From: Streptomyces ferrugineus
Lineage (GTDB): Bacteria > Actinomycetota > Actinomycetes > Streptomycetales > Streptomycetaceae
DNA length: 64,000 nt
Direction of reading: 5' to 3'
Assembly (NCBI RefSeq): GCF_015160855.1
Contig: NZ_CP063373.1
Coordinates: forward strand, 744,001-808,000
Shown here one piece after another: positions 31,240 to 40,635 of this stretch (position 1 is its first letter; every line of letters begins with the position of its first letter). The translations under genes and the position numbers were made by a program. The notes under the pieces were generated by a model, which searched no databases, was not told the DNA's origin, and was given only the letters and a program-made list of their open reading frames with translations.

Positions 31240-34200
31240 GTGAGCAAGTTCGTGCGGCCCGCACCCGAAGGTGCCGACCCCTTCGGTACGGTCCGTCTGC
31301 GCCGCGGAGTGCTGGACGCCTGGGCCACCAGCCCCGCCCGTTTCCGGGAGGACGCCAACGCCGAGGAGGACCTCGTCCTCGGCGGGTACCGGGACCGGCT
31401 CGTCGTCGAGCTCGCTCAGAACGCCGCCGACGCGGCCGCCAGGGCCGGGGTGCCCGGGCGGCTTCGGCTCACCCTGCGTGAGGGGGTGCTCTTCGCCGCC
31501 AACACCGGTGCGCCCCTGGACGCGGCCGGTGTCGAGTCGCTGTCCACCCTGCGCGCCTCCGCCAAGCGGGACACGGCGTCCGTGGGGCGCTTCGGCGTCG
31601 GCTTCGCCGCCGTGCTCGCCGTCACCGACGAGCCCGCGGTCGTCGGGCGGCACGGCGGTGTGCGGTGGTCGCTCGCCGAGGCTCGGGAGCTGGCGACGGA
31701 GACCGCGCGGCACAGCCCCGGGCTAGGGGACGAGATCCGGCGCCGCGACGGGCACGTCCCGCTGCTGCGGCTGCCGTTCGCCGCCGAGGGCACCGCCCCG
31801 GACCCGTACGACACGGTCGTCATCCTTCCGCTGCGCGACACCGCCGCCGCCGACCTCGCCGAGCGGCTGCTGCACGCCGTGGACGACGCCCTGCTGCTCG
31901 CCCTGCCCGGCTTGGAGGAGGTCGTGGTCGAAATCGGCGACGATCCGTCGCGCACGCTGCGCCGCAGCGTCGACGGTCCCTTCACCGTCGTGGAGGACTC
32001 GCGCGACGGGTTCACCCACTGGCGTACGTCGGCCGCCCACGGCCCGCTCACGCCCGAGCTCCTCGCCGGCCGACCGGTCGAGGAGCGGCTGCGCCCGCAC
32101 TGGTCGCTCACCTGGGCCGTGCCCGTGCACGCCGCCGACAGCACCCCGGCCCGCCCCCGCACCGCCCCCGTCGTCCACGCCCCCACGCCCAGCGACGAAG
32201 CCCTCGGCGTCCCGGCTCTCCTCATCGCCTCCTTCCCCCTCGACACCACCCGCCGGCACGCCGCCCCTGGCCCGCTGACCGACTTCCTCGTGCAGCGCGC
32301 GGCCGACGCCTACGCCGAACTGCTCGCCGACTGGCGTCCGGTGGGCGAGGGCATCATCGGGCTGGTACCCGGGCCGCTGGGGAAGGGGGAGCTGGACGGG
32401 GCCCTGCGTCAGGCGATCCTGGAGCGGCTGCCCCGGACCTCCTTCCTCCCGCCCGCCGTCGAGCCGCGCGAGGCCGACTCCGAGCTGCCCGAGTCGCTGC
32501 GGCCACGGGACGCCGAGGTCGTCGAGGGCGCGGGTGCCGACACCGTGCGGGTCCTCGCCGAGGTGCTGCCCACTTTGCTGCCCGCCGGGCTCGAACGGCG
32601 CGTGGAGCTGCGCACCCTGGGGGTCGCCCGCGTCCCGCTCACCGACGCGATCGACCGGCTGGCGGGGCTGGAGAAGGAGCCCGGCTGGTGGCGACGGCTC
32701 TACGACAGCCTCGCCGGGGTCGACCCGGACCGGCTGTCCGGCCTGCCCGTGCCGCTCGCCGACGGACGGACCACCATCGGGCCCCGGCAGATCCTGCTGC
32801 CCACCCCCGACGCGGCCGGTATCGCCCCGGAGATGCTGGCCCGCCTCGGCCTCAAGGTCGCCCACCCGGACGCCGCGCACCCCCTTCTGGAGAAGCTCGG
32901 CGCGCTGCCGGCCACGCCCCGCGCGGTCCTCACCACGCCCCAGGTGCGTGCCGCCGTCGCCGCCTCCCTCGACGAGGACGGCGGGACGGGGATGGGCTGG
33001 GAGGAGGACGCTCCTGACGCCGAGGAGCTGGCCGACACCGTGCTCGCCCTCGTGCGTGACGCCGGCCTGGAGCCCGGTGACGAGCCGTGGCTGGGTGCCC
33101 TCGCGCTGCCGGACGAGGAGGGGGAGCCGGCGCCCGCCGGTGAACTCGTCCTCCCCGGCAGCCCCTTCGCCCAGGTCATGCGGGAGGACGAACTCGCCAC
33201 CGTCGACGCCGAGCTGGCGCGGAAGTGGGGCGAGCAGCCGCTGGCCGCCTGTGGTGTGCTCGCCAACTTCGCCCTCGTCCGGGCGACCGACGTCGTGCTG
33301 GACCCGGATGAACTGGAGCCGCGCGAAGGGGACTTCGCCGAGCCCGACGACGCGGGTCTGCTGGACGCCGTGGACGTGTGGTGCGAGGACATCCTCGACC
33401 GGTTCCCGGACACGCCCGTACCGCCCGTCGCCACCGAGCTGATCGCCGTACGTGATCTCGACCTCGTGGACGACGACAAGTGGCCCCAGGCCCTCGCCCT
33501 GCTCGCCCAGCCGCCGCTGCGCGACGCGCTCACCCAGCAGGTGCGGATCCTGCTGCCCGACGGCACCCATGAAGTCGTACGGCCGTACACGGCCTGGTGG
33601 TTGCGGGGGCACCCGGTGCTGGACGGCCGTCGCCCCGCCGGCCTGCTCGCCTCCGGCGGCGACCCCCTCCTGCGCGGCCTGTACGACGAGGCCGACGCGA
33701 CCGGCTTCGACGACGAGCAGGTGCTGCGGGCGCTGGGCGTGCGCACCTCGGTCGCCGCGCTGCTCGACGAGCCGGGCGGCGCCGCCGAACTGCTGGACCG
33801 CCTCGCCGACCCGGAGCGCGAGGTCACCGGCGCCCAACTGCACGCCCTTTACGGTGCCCTGGCGGACCTCGACCCCGATCAGGTGACCCTGCCGGACGAG
33901 CTGCGGGCCGTGGTCGACGGGCGGATCGAGGTCGTGGACGCGGCCGACGCGGTGGTCGTCGACTCGCCGGACCTGCTGCCCTTCACCGACGGCGTCCCGC
34001 TGCTTCCGGTACGGCCGGCCCGGGCGGCCGAGCTGGCCGAGCTGTTCCAGGTGCGGCGGCTGAGCGAGTCCGTCACCGGGGAGGTGACGAGCGAGGGCAC
34101 CGAGCACGACGTACCGGAGTCGGTGCGGGTGCTGCTCGGGGCGCGGACGCCTCAGTCGTATGTCGAGCACGAGGAACTCGTCGTCGACGGTGTGGAGATC

Positions 34201-34368
34201 GACTGGCGGCTCACCGACGACGGCGCCCTGCACGCCGCCACCCTGGAGGGCGTGGCCGCGGGGCTCGCCTGGGCGGCGGGGCAGTGGCCGCGGCGGTTCG
34301 AGGTGGCGGCGCTGCTGGAGGATCCGTCGCGGACGGGGGAGTTGGCGCGGGACCGGTGGTTCGACTGA
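31240..34368 (+). CDS. Sacsin-like GHKL ATP-binding protein
   Basis: A 1042-residue cytosolic protein. Residues about 35-200 form a Bergerat (HSP90-like) ATP-binding fold: N box VVELAQNAADAAARAG, G1-type VLFAANTGAPLDAAG and G2 box GRFGVGFAAVLAV, as in the sacsin N-terminal domain. The remaining 800 residues show no motif I can name and are acidic. GTG 31240 was chosen because GAGGAG precedes it; an ATG five codons upstream (31225) is less well placed. Similar large proteins are common in actinobacteria, with a presumed chaperone-like role that remains unproven. It is monocistronic, 170 bases after the DUF397 gene. Confidence 0.85.
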   Translation: MSKFVRPAPEGADPFGTVRLRRGVLDAWATSPARFREDANAEEDLVLGGYRDRLVVELAQNAADAAARAGVPGRLRLTLREGVLFAANTGAPLDAAGVESLSTLRASAKRDTASVGRFGVGFAAVLAVTDEPAVVGRHGGVRWSLAEARELATETARHSPGLGDEIRRRDGHVPLLRLPFAAEGTAPDPYDTVVILPLRDTAAADLAERLLHAVDDALLLALPGLEEVVVEIGDDPSRTLRRSVDGPFTVVEDSRDGFTHWRTSAAHGPLTPELLAGRPVEERLRPHWSLTWAVPVHAADSTPARPRTAPVVHAPTPSDEALGVPALLIASFPLDTTRRHAAPGPLTDFLVQRAADAYAELLADWRPVGEGIIGLVPGPLGKGELDGALRQAILERLPRTSFLPPAVEPREADSELPESLRPRDAEVVEGAGADTVRVLAEVLPTLLPAGLERRVELRTLGVARVPLTDAIDRLAGLEKEPGWWRRLYDSLAGVDPDRLSGLPVPLADGRTTIGPRQILLPTPDAAGIAPEMLARLGLKVAHPDAAHPLLEKLGALPATPRAVLTTPQVRAAVAASLDEDGGTGMGWEEDAPDAEELADTVLALVRDAGLEPGDEPWLGALALPDEEGEPAPAGELVLPGSPFAQVMREDELATVDAELARKWGEQPLAACGVLANFALVRATDVVLDPDELEPREGDFAEPDDAGLLDAVDVWCEDILDRFPDTPVPPVATELIAVRDLDLVDDDKWPQALALLAQPPLRDALTQQVRILLPDGTHEVVRPYTAWWLRGHPVLDGRRPAGLLASGGDPLLRGLYDEADATGFDDEQVLRALGVRTSVAALLDEPGGAAELLDRLADPEREVTGAQLHALYGALADLDPDQVTLPDELRAVVDGRIEVVDAADAVVVDSPDLLPFTDGVPLLPVRPARAAELAELFQVRRLSESVTGEVTSEGTEHDVPESVRVLLGARTPQSYVEHEELVVDGVEIDWRLTDDGALHAATLEGVAAGLAWAAGQWPRRFEVAALLEDPSRTGELARDRWFD

Positions 34369-34385
34369 GGGGCTGTCGGCGTCGG

Positions 34386-34401
34386 CGTGACGAAGCTCAC
34401 G
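34386..34401. promoter_or_regulatory. Inverted repeat CGTGA-N6-TCACG, Crp-like
   Basis: The sequence contains GTG-N8-CAC in the spacing of Crp-type sites and lies 124 bases upstream of the secreted protein gene. It matches the general Crp pattern (GTG-N6-GNCAC) except for one base. Regulation by Crp is an untested inference. Confidence 0.3.
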
Positions 34402-34524
34402 TAAATTCCCCGGGGGGCGCACAACCGGCAACGCCCGCCTCATATCTGATCACTTGAGTCATCAGGCTCGACGATCACCCGGGCCCCGACGCGACCAGCG
34501 GGGCCCCTTTCCGCAGGGGAACGC

Positions 34525-35418
34525 ATGCGCATCCGAGCCACCGTGGCCGCCGTCTCCGGCGCCCTGGCCGTCTCCGCCCTCGCCGTCCCGGCCGCGCAGG
34601 CCGACGACTCCGCCGCGTCCTACCGCGCGGACGTGGCCAAGGTCCGCAAGGCCGCGTCCACCAGGGCCGCGGGCAAGCCGTACGCCCTGAACGTCTCCTT
34701 CTCCAACGTCAAGATCGCCAAGGCGGTCAAGGTGGGCACGAGCGGTCACGTCGCCACGACCGTGACGTACACGCTGACCCACGGTGCGGACGTCGACATC
34801 ACCGCCCGCGACTTCGTCACCGACGCCCTCGTCTACCGGGGCTCCGCCGCCGCGCCGGACAACATGCTGTACGGCAACAAGCCGGCCAAGTGCACGGCCG
34901 CCTCCGCGACCACCGCCCACTGCAAGGGCACGATCGACGTCTACCCGGGCGACCACGAACTGCGCAACACCGACGCCGGCACCTGGCGGGCCGCGGCGGA
35001 GGCCACCGCGTTCAACGGGCAGGACCCGGCGGGCGAGACCTTCGACATCACCAAGGTCGGCTACAAGAAGCAGAGCGGTCTCGGCACCACGCTGATGCAG
35101 CGCTACTCGAAACTGACGGTCAACGCCTCGCCGGAGCCGGTGAAGAAGGGCAAGACCATCACGGTCACCGGCAAGCTCTCCCGGGCCAACTGGGAGGACA
35201 ACAAGTACCACGGTTACGTCAGCCAGCCCGTGAAACTGCAGTTCCGCAAGAAGAACAGCGACACCTACACCACGGTGAAGACCATCAGGACCAACGCGAC
35301 GGGCAACCTGAAGACGACGGTCACCGCGACGCGGGACGGCTACTTCCGGTTCGTTTTCGGGGGTACGACGACAACTCCGGCGGTCAAGGCGACGGGCGAC
35401 TTCGTGGACGTCCGGTAG
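34525..35418 (+). CDS. Secreted protein, uncharacterised, beta-sandwich C-terminus
   Basis: A 297-residue exported protein. The signal peptide MRIRATVAAVSGALAVSALA ends at PAAQA-DD. The mature protein is beta-rich and polar; two cysteines (AKCTAAS, AHCKGT) could form a disulfide. Residues about 195-295 (SKLTVNASPEPVKKGKTITV ... FVFGGTTTTPAVKATGDFV) look like an immunoglobulin-like beta-sandwich of the kind found in cell-surface proteins. No enzyme motif is visible. It precedes a copy of the dispersed hairpin element and the convergent P-type ATPase gene. Confidence 0.8.
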   Translation: MRIRATVAAVSGALAVSALAVPAAQADDSAASYRADVAKVRKAASTRAAGKPYALNVSFSNVKIAKAVKVGTSGHVATTVTYTLTHGADVDITARDFVTDALVYRGSAAAPDNMLYGNKPAKCTAASATTAHCKGTIDVYPGDHELRNTDAGTWRAAAEATAFNGQDPAGETFDITKVGYKKQSGLGTTLMQRYSKLTVNASPEPVKKGKTITVTGKLSRANWEDNKYHGYVSQPVKLQFRKKNSDTYTTVKTIRTNATGNLKTTVTATRDGYFRFVFGGTTTTPAVKATGDFVDVR

Positions 35419-35427
35419 TACAACGAC

Positions 35428-35449
35428 CTAAGGGGCGCGGGGAACCGCG
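35428..35449 (+). terminator. Second copy of the dispersed CTAAGGGGCGCGGGG element
   Basis: The 15-base sequence at 35428-35442 is identical to 18380-18394. Here it includes the stem CGCGG-GGAA-CCGCG (35436-35449), ten bases after the stop of the secreted protein gene and between convergent genes. Probably a transcription terminator. Confidence 0.55.
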
Positions 35450-35485
35450 CGACCAGCCACAACGGCCCCGCAGACGAGCGACGGC

Positions 35486-37903
35486 CTATCGCGGCACAAC
35501 CAGCGGAGCGCTCAGGCGGTCGACCCACTTCCACGCGAGTTCCAGGACGACCGCCGCCCCCGCCGCGATCCCCACCGCGATCCACGGCATCGTCACCCCG
35601 ACCAGCCGCAGGGCGAAGAACTCCTGCAGCCACGGCACCACCAGCACCAGCAGGAAGCCGAGGCCCATCGCGGCCACCAGGGCGACGCGCCACCAGGTGT
35701 ACGGCCGGGCGATGATGGCCAGGACCCACATCGAGATCAGGAAGAGCGTCAGCGTGGCGACGCTCGTCTCGGCGTCCAGGGCGCCCTCGCCCGAGTAGTA
35801 GTGCCGGGCGATCAGATACGTCCCGAAGGTCGCCACCGCGGCCACGAACCCGCCCGGGACCGCGTACCGCATGACCCGCCGCACGAAGTGCGGTTTCGCG
35901 CGCTCCTTGTTGGGCGCGAGGGCCAGGAAGAAGGCCGGGACGCCGATGGTGAGGGTGGACAGGAGGGTCAGATGGCGGGGCAGGAAGGGGTACTCCACCT
36001 GCCAGAACACCACCATCAGGGCCAGGAGCACCGAGTAGACCGTCTTGACCAGGAACAGCGTCGCCACGCGCGTGATGTTGCCGATGACCCGGCGCCCCTC
36101 GGCCACCACCGACGGCAGCGTCGCGAAGCTGTTGTTCAGCAGCACGATCTGCGCCACCGCCCGGGTCGCCTCCGACCCCGAGCCCATCGCCACGCCGATG
36201 TCGGCGTCCTTGAGGGCCAGGACGTCGTTCACGCCGTCACCCGTCATCGCGACGGTGTGCCCGTGGGACTGGAGCGCGCCCACCATGTCCCGCTTCTGCT
36301 GCGGGGTGACCCGCCCGAACACGGTGCCGTCGTCGAGGGCCGTCGCCATCCCGTCCTTGTCGTGCGGGAGGGTGCGGGCGTCGACCGTGGTGCCGGTCAG
36401 GCCCAGCTTGGTCGCGACCGCGCCCACGGACACCGCGTTGTCCCCGGAGATCACCTTGGCGCGGACGTTCTGCTCCGCGAAGTAGCGCAGGGTGTCGGCG
36501 GCGTCGGGCCGCAGCCGCTGTTCCAGTACGACGAGGGCGGCGGGCTTGGCGCCGTCGGCCACGTCGGGATCGTCGAGGTCGCGGCCGGCGCGGGCGAGCA
36601 GCAGGACCCGCAGTCCCTGTTCGTTGAGGCGATCGGTTTCGGCCAGGGCCGGGTCGTCGGCGGGGAGGAGGACGTCGGGGGCGCCCAGCAGCCAGGTACT
36701 GGCCTCGCCGTCGCCCTCGTTGAAGGTGGCGCCGCTGTACTTGCGGGCGGAGGAGAAGGGCAGCGACTCGGTGCAGCGCCAGTCCTCGGCGTCGGGGTAG
36801 GCGTCGATGATGGCCTGCAGGGAGGCGTTCGGGCGGGGGTCGGACTCGCCGAGGGCGCCGAGCACCTTGCGTACGTAGTCCTCGTCGGTGCCGTTGAGCG
36901 ACCGCAGCTCCGTGACGTCCATGCCGCCCTCGGTGAGGGTGCCGGTCTTGTCCAGGCAGACGGTGTCGACGCGGGCGAGGCCCTCGATGGCGGGGAGTTC
37001 CTGGACCAGGCACTGCTTGCGGCCGAGCCGGATGACGCCGATGGCGAAGGCGACGGAGGTGAGGAGGACGAGCCCCTCCGGGACCATGGGCACGATGCCG
37101 CCGACGGTCCGGGCGATCGAGTCGTCGAGGTCCCTGTTCTTCACGGTCAGCTGGGTGACGATCAGACCGATCGCGGCCGGGATCATCATCCACGTCACGT
37201 ACTTGAGGATGGTGGAGATCCCGGAGCGCAGCTCGGACTGGACGAGCGTGAACCGGGAGGCCTCCTCGGCGAGCTGGGCGGCGTAGGCCTCCCGCCCGAC
37301 CTTGGTGGCCTGGAAGGCACCGCCGCCGGCGACCACGAAACTGCCCGACAGGACCGGATCCCCGGGGCGTTTGACGACCGGGTCGGCCTCCCCGGTGAGC
37401 AGCGACTCGTCGATCTCGAGACCGTCGGCCTCGACGCACACCCCGTCCACGACGGCCTTGTCGCCGGGCCCGATCTCTATCAGGTCGTCCAGCACGATCT
37501 CGGACGTACTGACCTCGGCGGCCGCCCCGTCCCTGCGCACGGTGGGGCGTGCCTCACCGATCACCGCGAGCGAGTCGAGGGTCTTCTTCGCCCGCCACTC
37601 CTGGATGATCCCGATGCCGGTGTTGGCGAGGATCACGAAGCCGAACAGGCTGTCCTGGATCGGCGCGACGAACAGCATGATCAGCCAGAGCACGCCGATG
37701 ATCGCGTTGAACCGGGTGAAGACGTTGGCGCGGACGATGTCCGCCATGGACCGGCTGCTGCGCACCGGTACGTCGTTGATCTGCCCGCGCGCGACCCGCT
37801 CGGCCACCTCGGCGGCGGTCAGGCCGCCCGTCGCCACCGGGACGACGTCCGGCCGCACAGGGTTGTCGACTTCGGTTTCGGTGCCCGCGTCGGCATGCGT
37901 CAT
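35486..37903 (-). CDS. P-type cation ATPase, CtpE-like
   Basis: An 805-residue P-type ATPase with the phosphorylation motif CLDKTGTLTEGG, the actuator loop SLLTGEADPV, the hinge GDGVNDVLALKDADIGVAMG, and about ten transmembrane segments. Helix 4 reads PMVPEGLVLLTS, the sequence characteristic of mycobacterial CtpE, which transports calcium; that makes Ca2+ import or export the best guess. It lacks N-terminal heavy-metal-binding domains and the CPC motif of copper pumps. ATG at 37903. Length is normal for the family. It stands alone and is convergent with the secreted protein gene. Confidence 0.9.
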   Translation of the reverse strand: MTHADAGTETEVDNPVRPDVVPVATGGLTAAEVAERVARGQINDVPVRSSRSMADIVRANVFTRFNAIIGVLWLIMLFVAPIQDSLFGFVILANTGIGIIQEWRAKKTLDSLAVIGEARPTVRRDGAAAEVSTSEIVLDDLIEIGPGDKAVVDGVCVEADGLEIDESLLTGEADPVVKRPGDPVLSGSFVVAGGGAFQATKVGREAYAAQLAEEASRFTLVQSELRSGISTILKYVTWMMIPAAIGLIVTQLTVKNRDLDDSIARTVGGIVPMVPEGLVLLTSVAFAIGVIRLGRKQCLVQELPAIEGLARVDTVCLDKTGTLTEGGMDVTELRSLNGTDEDYVRKVLGALGESDPRPNASLQAIIDAYPDAEDWRCTESLPFSSARKYSGATFNEGDGEASTWLLGAPDVLLPADDPALAETDRLNEQGLRVLLLARAGRDLDDPDVADGAKPAALVVLEQRLRPDAADTLRYFAEQNVRAKVISGDNAVSVGAVATKLGLTGTTVDARTLPHDKDGMATALDDGTVFGRVTPQQKRDMVGALQSHGHTVAMTGDGVNDVLALKDADIGVAMGSGSEATRAVAQIVLLNNSFATLPSVVAEGRRVIGNITRVATLFLVKTVYSVLLALMVVFWQVEYPFLPRHLTLLSTLTIGVPAFFLALAPNKERAKPHFVRRVMRYAVPGGFVAAVATFGTYLIARHYYSGEGALDAETSVATLTLFLISMWVLAIIARPYTWWRVALVAAMGLGFLLVLVVPWLQEFFALRLVGVTMPWIAVGIAAGAAVVLELAWKWVDRLSAPLVVPR

Positions 37904-38027
37904 GCATTCGACGGTACGTGCGGATTTACGGCTTCACCCGCCGAGTGGGCGGAAGTTCCGACTCGGGGAGGACGGGGTGTCGTGCCCCGGTAGTAGGGCG
38001 TGGCACCTCAGGACCACTCGGGAAGAC

Positions 38028-38327
38028 TCAGGACGACTGGGGTTCGCCGGTGGTCTCCCGGGGCTCCGCCGGGACGGCCGCCGCCCTCTTGATCGCCGCG
38101 TCGCGCTTGCGGACGTACCAGATGCCGATCAGCCCCAGCCCGCCGCCGGCCAGGCAGGTCCACAGCCACCAGGTGTGGCCGTGGTCGTCGAACCAGCCGT
38201 AGAAGGGGAGCTGGACGACGAAGAGGACGAACCAGAGGATCGTGCCGCCGGTGATGGTCGCGACCACGGGCCCTTCCAGGGGCTCCGGCGCCTCGTGCTT
38301 GGGGGATCCCGAAAAGAACGTGGCCAT
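38028..38327 (-). CDS. DUF2530 membrane protein
   Basis: A 99-residue protein with two transmembrane helices (ATITGGTILWFVLFVVQLPF and TWWLWTCLAGGGLGLIGIWY) and a basic cytoplasmic tail. The sequence PLEGPVVATITGGTILWFV is typical of DUF2530, an actinobacterial membrane family of unknown function. ATG at 38327. It is 124 bases upstream of the P-type ATPase gene in the same orientation and divergent from the NCS2 permease. Confidence 0.88.
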   Translation of the reverse strand: MATFFSGSPKHEAPEPLEGPVVATITGGTILWFVLFVVQLPFYGWFDDHGHTWWLWTCLAGGGLGLIGIWYVRKRDAAIKRAAAVPAEPRETTGEPQSS

Positions 38328-38446
38328 GGGGCACAGCTTACGAGGCCGTCGGGTCTACGCGCGGAGATGGCCGATCCCGCCTTCATATGTTCATACTGAA
38401 ACGGTTTTATGTCTGACCACTTCTCATCGTAGGAAACAACAAACGC

Positions 38447-39847
38447 ATGCCCGCATACGGCGCACTCGACCGCTTCTTCAAGATCTCGGAGCGGGGCAGC
38501 ACCCTGCCCCGCGAGATCCGCGGCGGTTTCGCCACCTTCTTCGCGATGGCGTACATCATCGTGCTGAACCCGATCATCCTCGGCAGCGCGAAGGACATGT
38601 ACGGCCATCAGCTGGACAACGGCCAACTGGTCACCGCGACCGCCCTGACGGCGGCGTTCACCACGCTGCTGATGGGCGTCATCGGCAACGTGCCGATCGC
38701 GCTCGCCGCCGGTCTCGGAGTGAACTCGGTCGTCGCGCTCCAGCTCGCGCCCCGGATGTCCTGGCCGGACGCGATGGGCATGGTGGTGCTGGCCGGTTTC
38801 GTGGTCATGCTGCTCGTGGCCACCGGTCTGCGCGAGCGGGTCATGAACGCCGTGCCCTTCAGCCTGCGCAAGGCGATCTCCATCGGTATCGGCCTGTTCA
38901 TCATGCTGATCGGCCTCGTCGACTCCGGCTTCGTCTCCCGCATCCCGGACGTCGCCCGGACGACGGTCCCGCTCCAGCTCGGCCTCGACGGGCACCTCAA
39001 CGGCTGGCCGGTCCTCGTCTTCATCCTCGGCGCCCTGCTCACCCTCGCGCTGATGGTCCGCAAGGTACCCGGCGCGATCCTGATCTCGATCGTCGCGATG
39101 ACCGTGCTCGCGGTCGTCATCGAGGCGGTCGCCAAGGTGCCCTCCTGGGGCCTGACCACCCCGAAGTGGCCCGGCAACCCGGTCGCGAGCCCCGACTTCG
39201 GCCTGATCGGCGAGGTCAGCCTCTTCGGCGGCTTCGACAAGGTCGGCGCGCTGACCGGCACCCTCTTCGTCTTCACGGTCCTGCTGTCCTGCTTCTTCGA
39301 CGCCATGGGAACGATCATGGGCGTCAGCGACGAGGCGAAGCTGACCGACGCCCAGGGGCAGATGCCGGGCATCAACAAGGTCCTGTTCGTGGACGGCCTC
39401 GCCGTCGCCACGGGCGGTGCCGGCTCCGCCTCGGCGACCACGGCCTTCGTGGAGTCCACGGCCGGCGTCGGCGAGGGCGCACGTACCGGATTCGCCAACG
39501 TCGTCACCGGTGCCCTCTTCGGCGTGGCGCTGTTCCTGACGCCGGTCGCCACCATGGTCCCGTCGCAGGCGGCCACCCCGGCCCTGCTCGCGGTCGGCTT
39601 CCTGATCCTCGCGAACTCCGTCAAGGAGATCGACTGGGCCGACTACACGGTCGCCGTCCCGGCCTTCGTGACGATGGTGATGATGCCGTTCACCTACTCG
39701 ATCACCAACGGCATCGGCATGGGCTTCATCACCTTCGCGGTGCTGCGCCTGGCCGCCGGGCGCGGCCGTGAGGTGCCGGTCGCGATGTACGTGGTGGCGG
39801 CGGTCTTCGCCTTCTACTACCTGATGCCGGCGCTGGGACTGACGTAG
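38447..39847 (+). CDS. NCS2-family (AzgA-like) purine permease
   Basis: A 466-residue polytopic membrane protein of the nucleobase-cation-symport-2 family, AzgA-like branch. Recognisable segments are FFKISERGSTLPREIRGGFA TFF at the N-terminus, MGVIGNVPIALAAGLGVNSV, the FDAMGTIMGV motif of helix 8 and the GSASATTAFVESTAGVGEGART signature. AzgA-like proteins import hypoxanthine, guanine and adenine with protons. ATG 38447 follows AGGAAAC. No riboswitch-like structure is evident in the 119 bases upstream. Confidence 0.92.
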   Translation: MPAYGALDRFFKISERGSTLPREIRGGFATFFAMAYIIVLNPIILGSAKDMYGHQLDNGQLVTATALTAAFTTLLMGVIGNVPIALAAGLGVNSVVALQLAPRMSWPDAMGMVVLAGFVVMLLVATGLRERVMNAVPFSLRKAISIGIGLFIMLIGLVDSGFVSRIPDVARTTVPLQLGLDGHLNGWPVLVFILGALLTLALMVRKVPGAILISIVAMTVLAVVIEAVAKVPSWGLTTPKWPGNPVASPDFGLIGEVSLFGGFDKVGALTGTLFVFTVLLSCFFDAMGTIMGVSDEAKLTDAQGQMPGINKVLFVDGLAVATGGAGSASATTAFVESTAGVGEGARTGFANVVTGALFGVALFLTPVATMVPSQAATPALLAVGFLILANSVKEIDWADYTVAVPAFVTMVMMPFTYSITNGIGMGFITFAVLRLAAGRGREVPVAMYVVAAVFAFYYLMPALGLT

Positions 39848-39868
39848 GCCGACCCCCGCGGGCCGGTC

Positions 39869-40057
39869 TCACGTGAGCCCGTAGAACTTCTCGGTCTCCT
39901 CGACCGCGGACTGGAACCGCTCGTCGAAGTCATCGCGAATGAGCGTCCGCACGACGTAGTCCTGGACGCTCATTCCTCTTTTCGCCGCATGCTCTCGGAG
40001 TCGTTCGAGCAGCTCGTGGTCTATCCGCAGGCTGAGCACGCTGGTCCCCATGGACAC
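39869..40057 (-). CDS. Ribbon-helix-helix protein
   Basis: A 62-residue protein with a MetJ/Arc-type ribbon-helix-helix: strand SVLSLRIDHELL, helix RLREHAAKRGMS, helix VQDYVVRTLIRDDF. The last 20 residues form an acidic tail. It begins at GTG 40057 or ATG 40051. Such proteins are antitoxins or plasmid repressors; no toxin gene is adjacent, so it is an orphan whose target is unknown. Confidence 0.75.
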   Translation of the reverse strand: MSMGTSVLSLRIDHELLERLREHAAKRGMSVQDYVVRTLIRDDFDERFQSAVEETEKFYGLT

Positions 40058-40137
40058 GAGGGTTGCCGCATCCGTCGGTGCGATGGGTCACGTTTCGCCA
40101 CTGGATCACCCGGATGAGTGATAGTGCGCCGAGTGGT

Positions 40138-40167
40138 CTTTAGTCAGGGTAATGAGGTATGCTAAAG
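40138..40167. promoter_or_regulatory. Inverted repeat CTTTAG-N18-CTAAAG at the marR start
   Basis: Perfect 6-base arms (40138-40143, 40162-40167) flank an AT-rich core and end three bases before the ATG at 40171. The location over the start of a MarR-family gene is the usual place for its autoregulatory operator. Confidence 0.5.
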
Positions 40168-40170
40168 AAC

Positions 40171-40608
40171 ATGTCGGACCTTACCCATGGCGACGACGCT
40201 GCCGCCGTGAACTCCCTGCGCTCCGCCGTGATGCGACTGTCGCGCCGGCTCAAGCACCAGCGGGTCGACGAGTCGCTGAGTCCCACCGAGATGTCGGTGC
40301 TGGGCACCCTCTCCCTCTGTGGCCGGGCCACCCCGGGTGAGCTGGCCCGCAAGGAGCACGTCCAGCCGCCGTCGATGACCCGCATCGTGGCCCTGCTGGA
40401 GGCCAAGGGACTGGTCCGCCTGGAGCCGCACCCCGAGGACCGGCGCCAGAAGGTCGTCACGAAGACCGAGCAGGCCGAGGCGATGCTCGAAGAGAGCCGC
40501 CGCAAGCGCAACGCCTTCCTGGCCACCCTGGTCGAGGGTCTCGACGAGGACGAGTGGGCGAAACTGCGCGCCGCCGCCCCCGTGCTGGAGAAGCTCGCAC
40601 ACCTGTAA
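40171..40608 (+). CDS. MarR family transcriptional regulator
   Basis: A 145-residue dimeric winged-helix regulator. The HTH core is LSPTEMSVLGTLSLCGRATPG ELARKEHV, and the wing carries the family motif PHPEDRRQKVV. The start is ATG 40171 (MSDLTHG); ATG 40159 would add four residues. The gene is followed 27 bases later by an MFS transporter with its own strong ribosome site, so the pair forms a drug-efflux-type operon that the regulator most likely represses. A symmetric element overlaps its promoter and start. Confidence 0.9.
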   Translation: MSDLTHGDDAAAVNSLRSAVMRLSRRLKHQRVDESLSPTEMSVLGTLSLCGRATPGELARKEHVQPPSMTRIVALLEAKGLVRLEPHPEDRRQKVVTKTEQAEAMLEESRRKRNAFLATLVEGLDEDEWAKLRAAAPVLEKLAHL

Positions 40609-40635
40609 GCCGTTTCGCGAGGAGGCGAACCCCCA

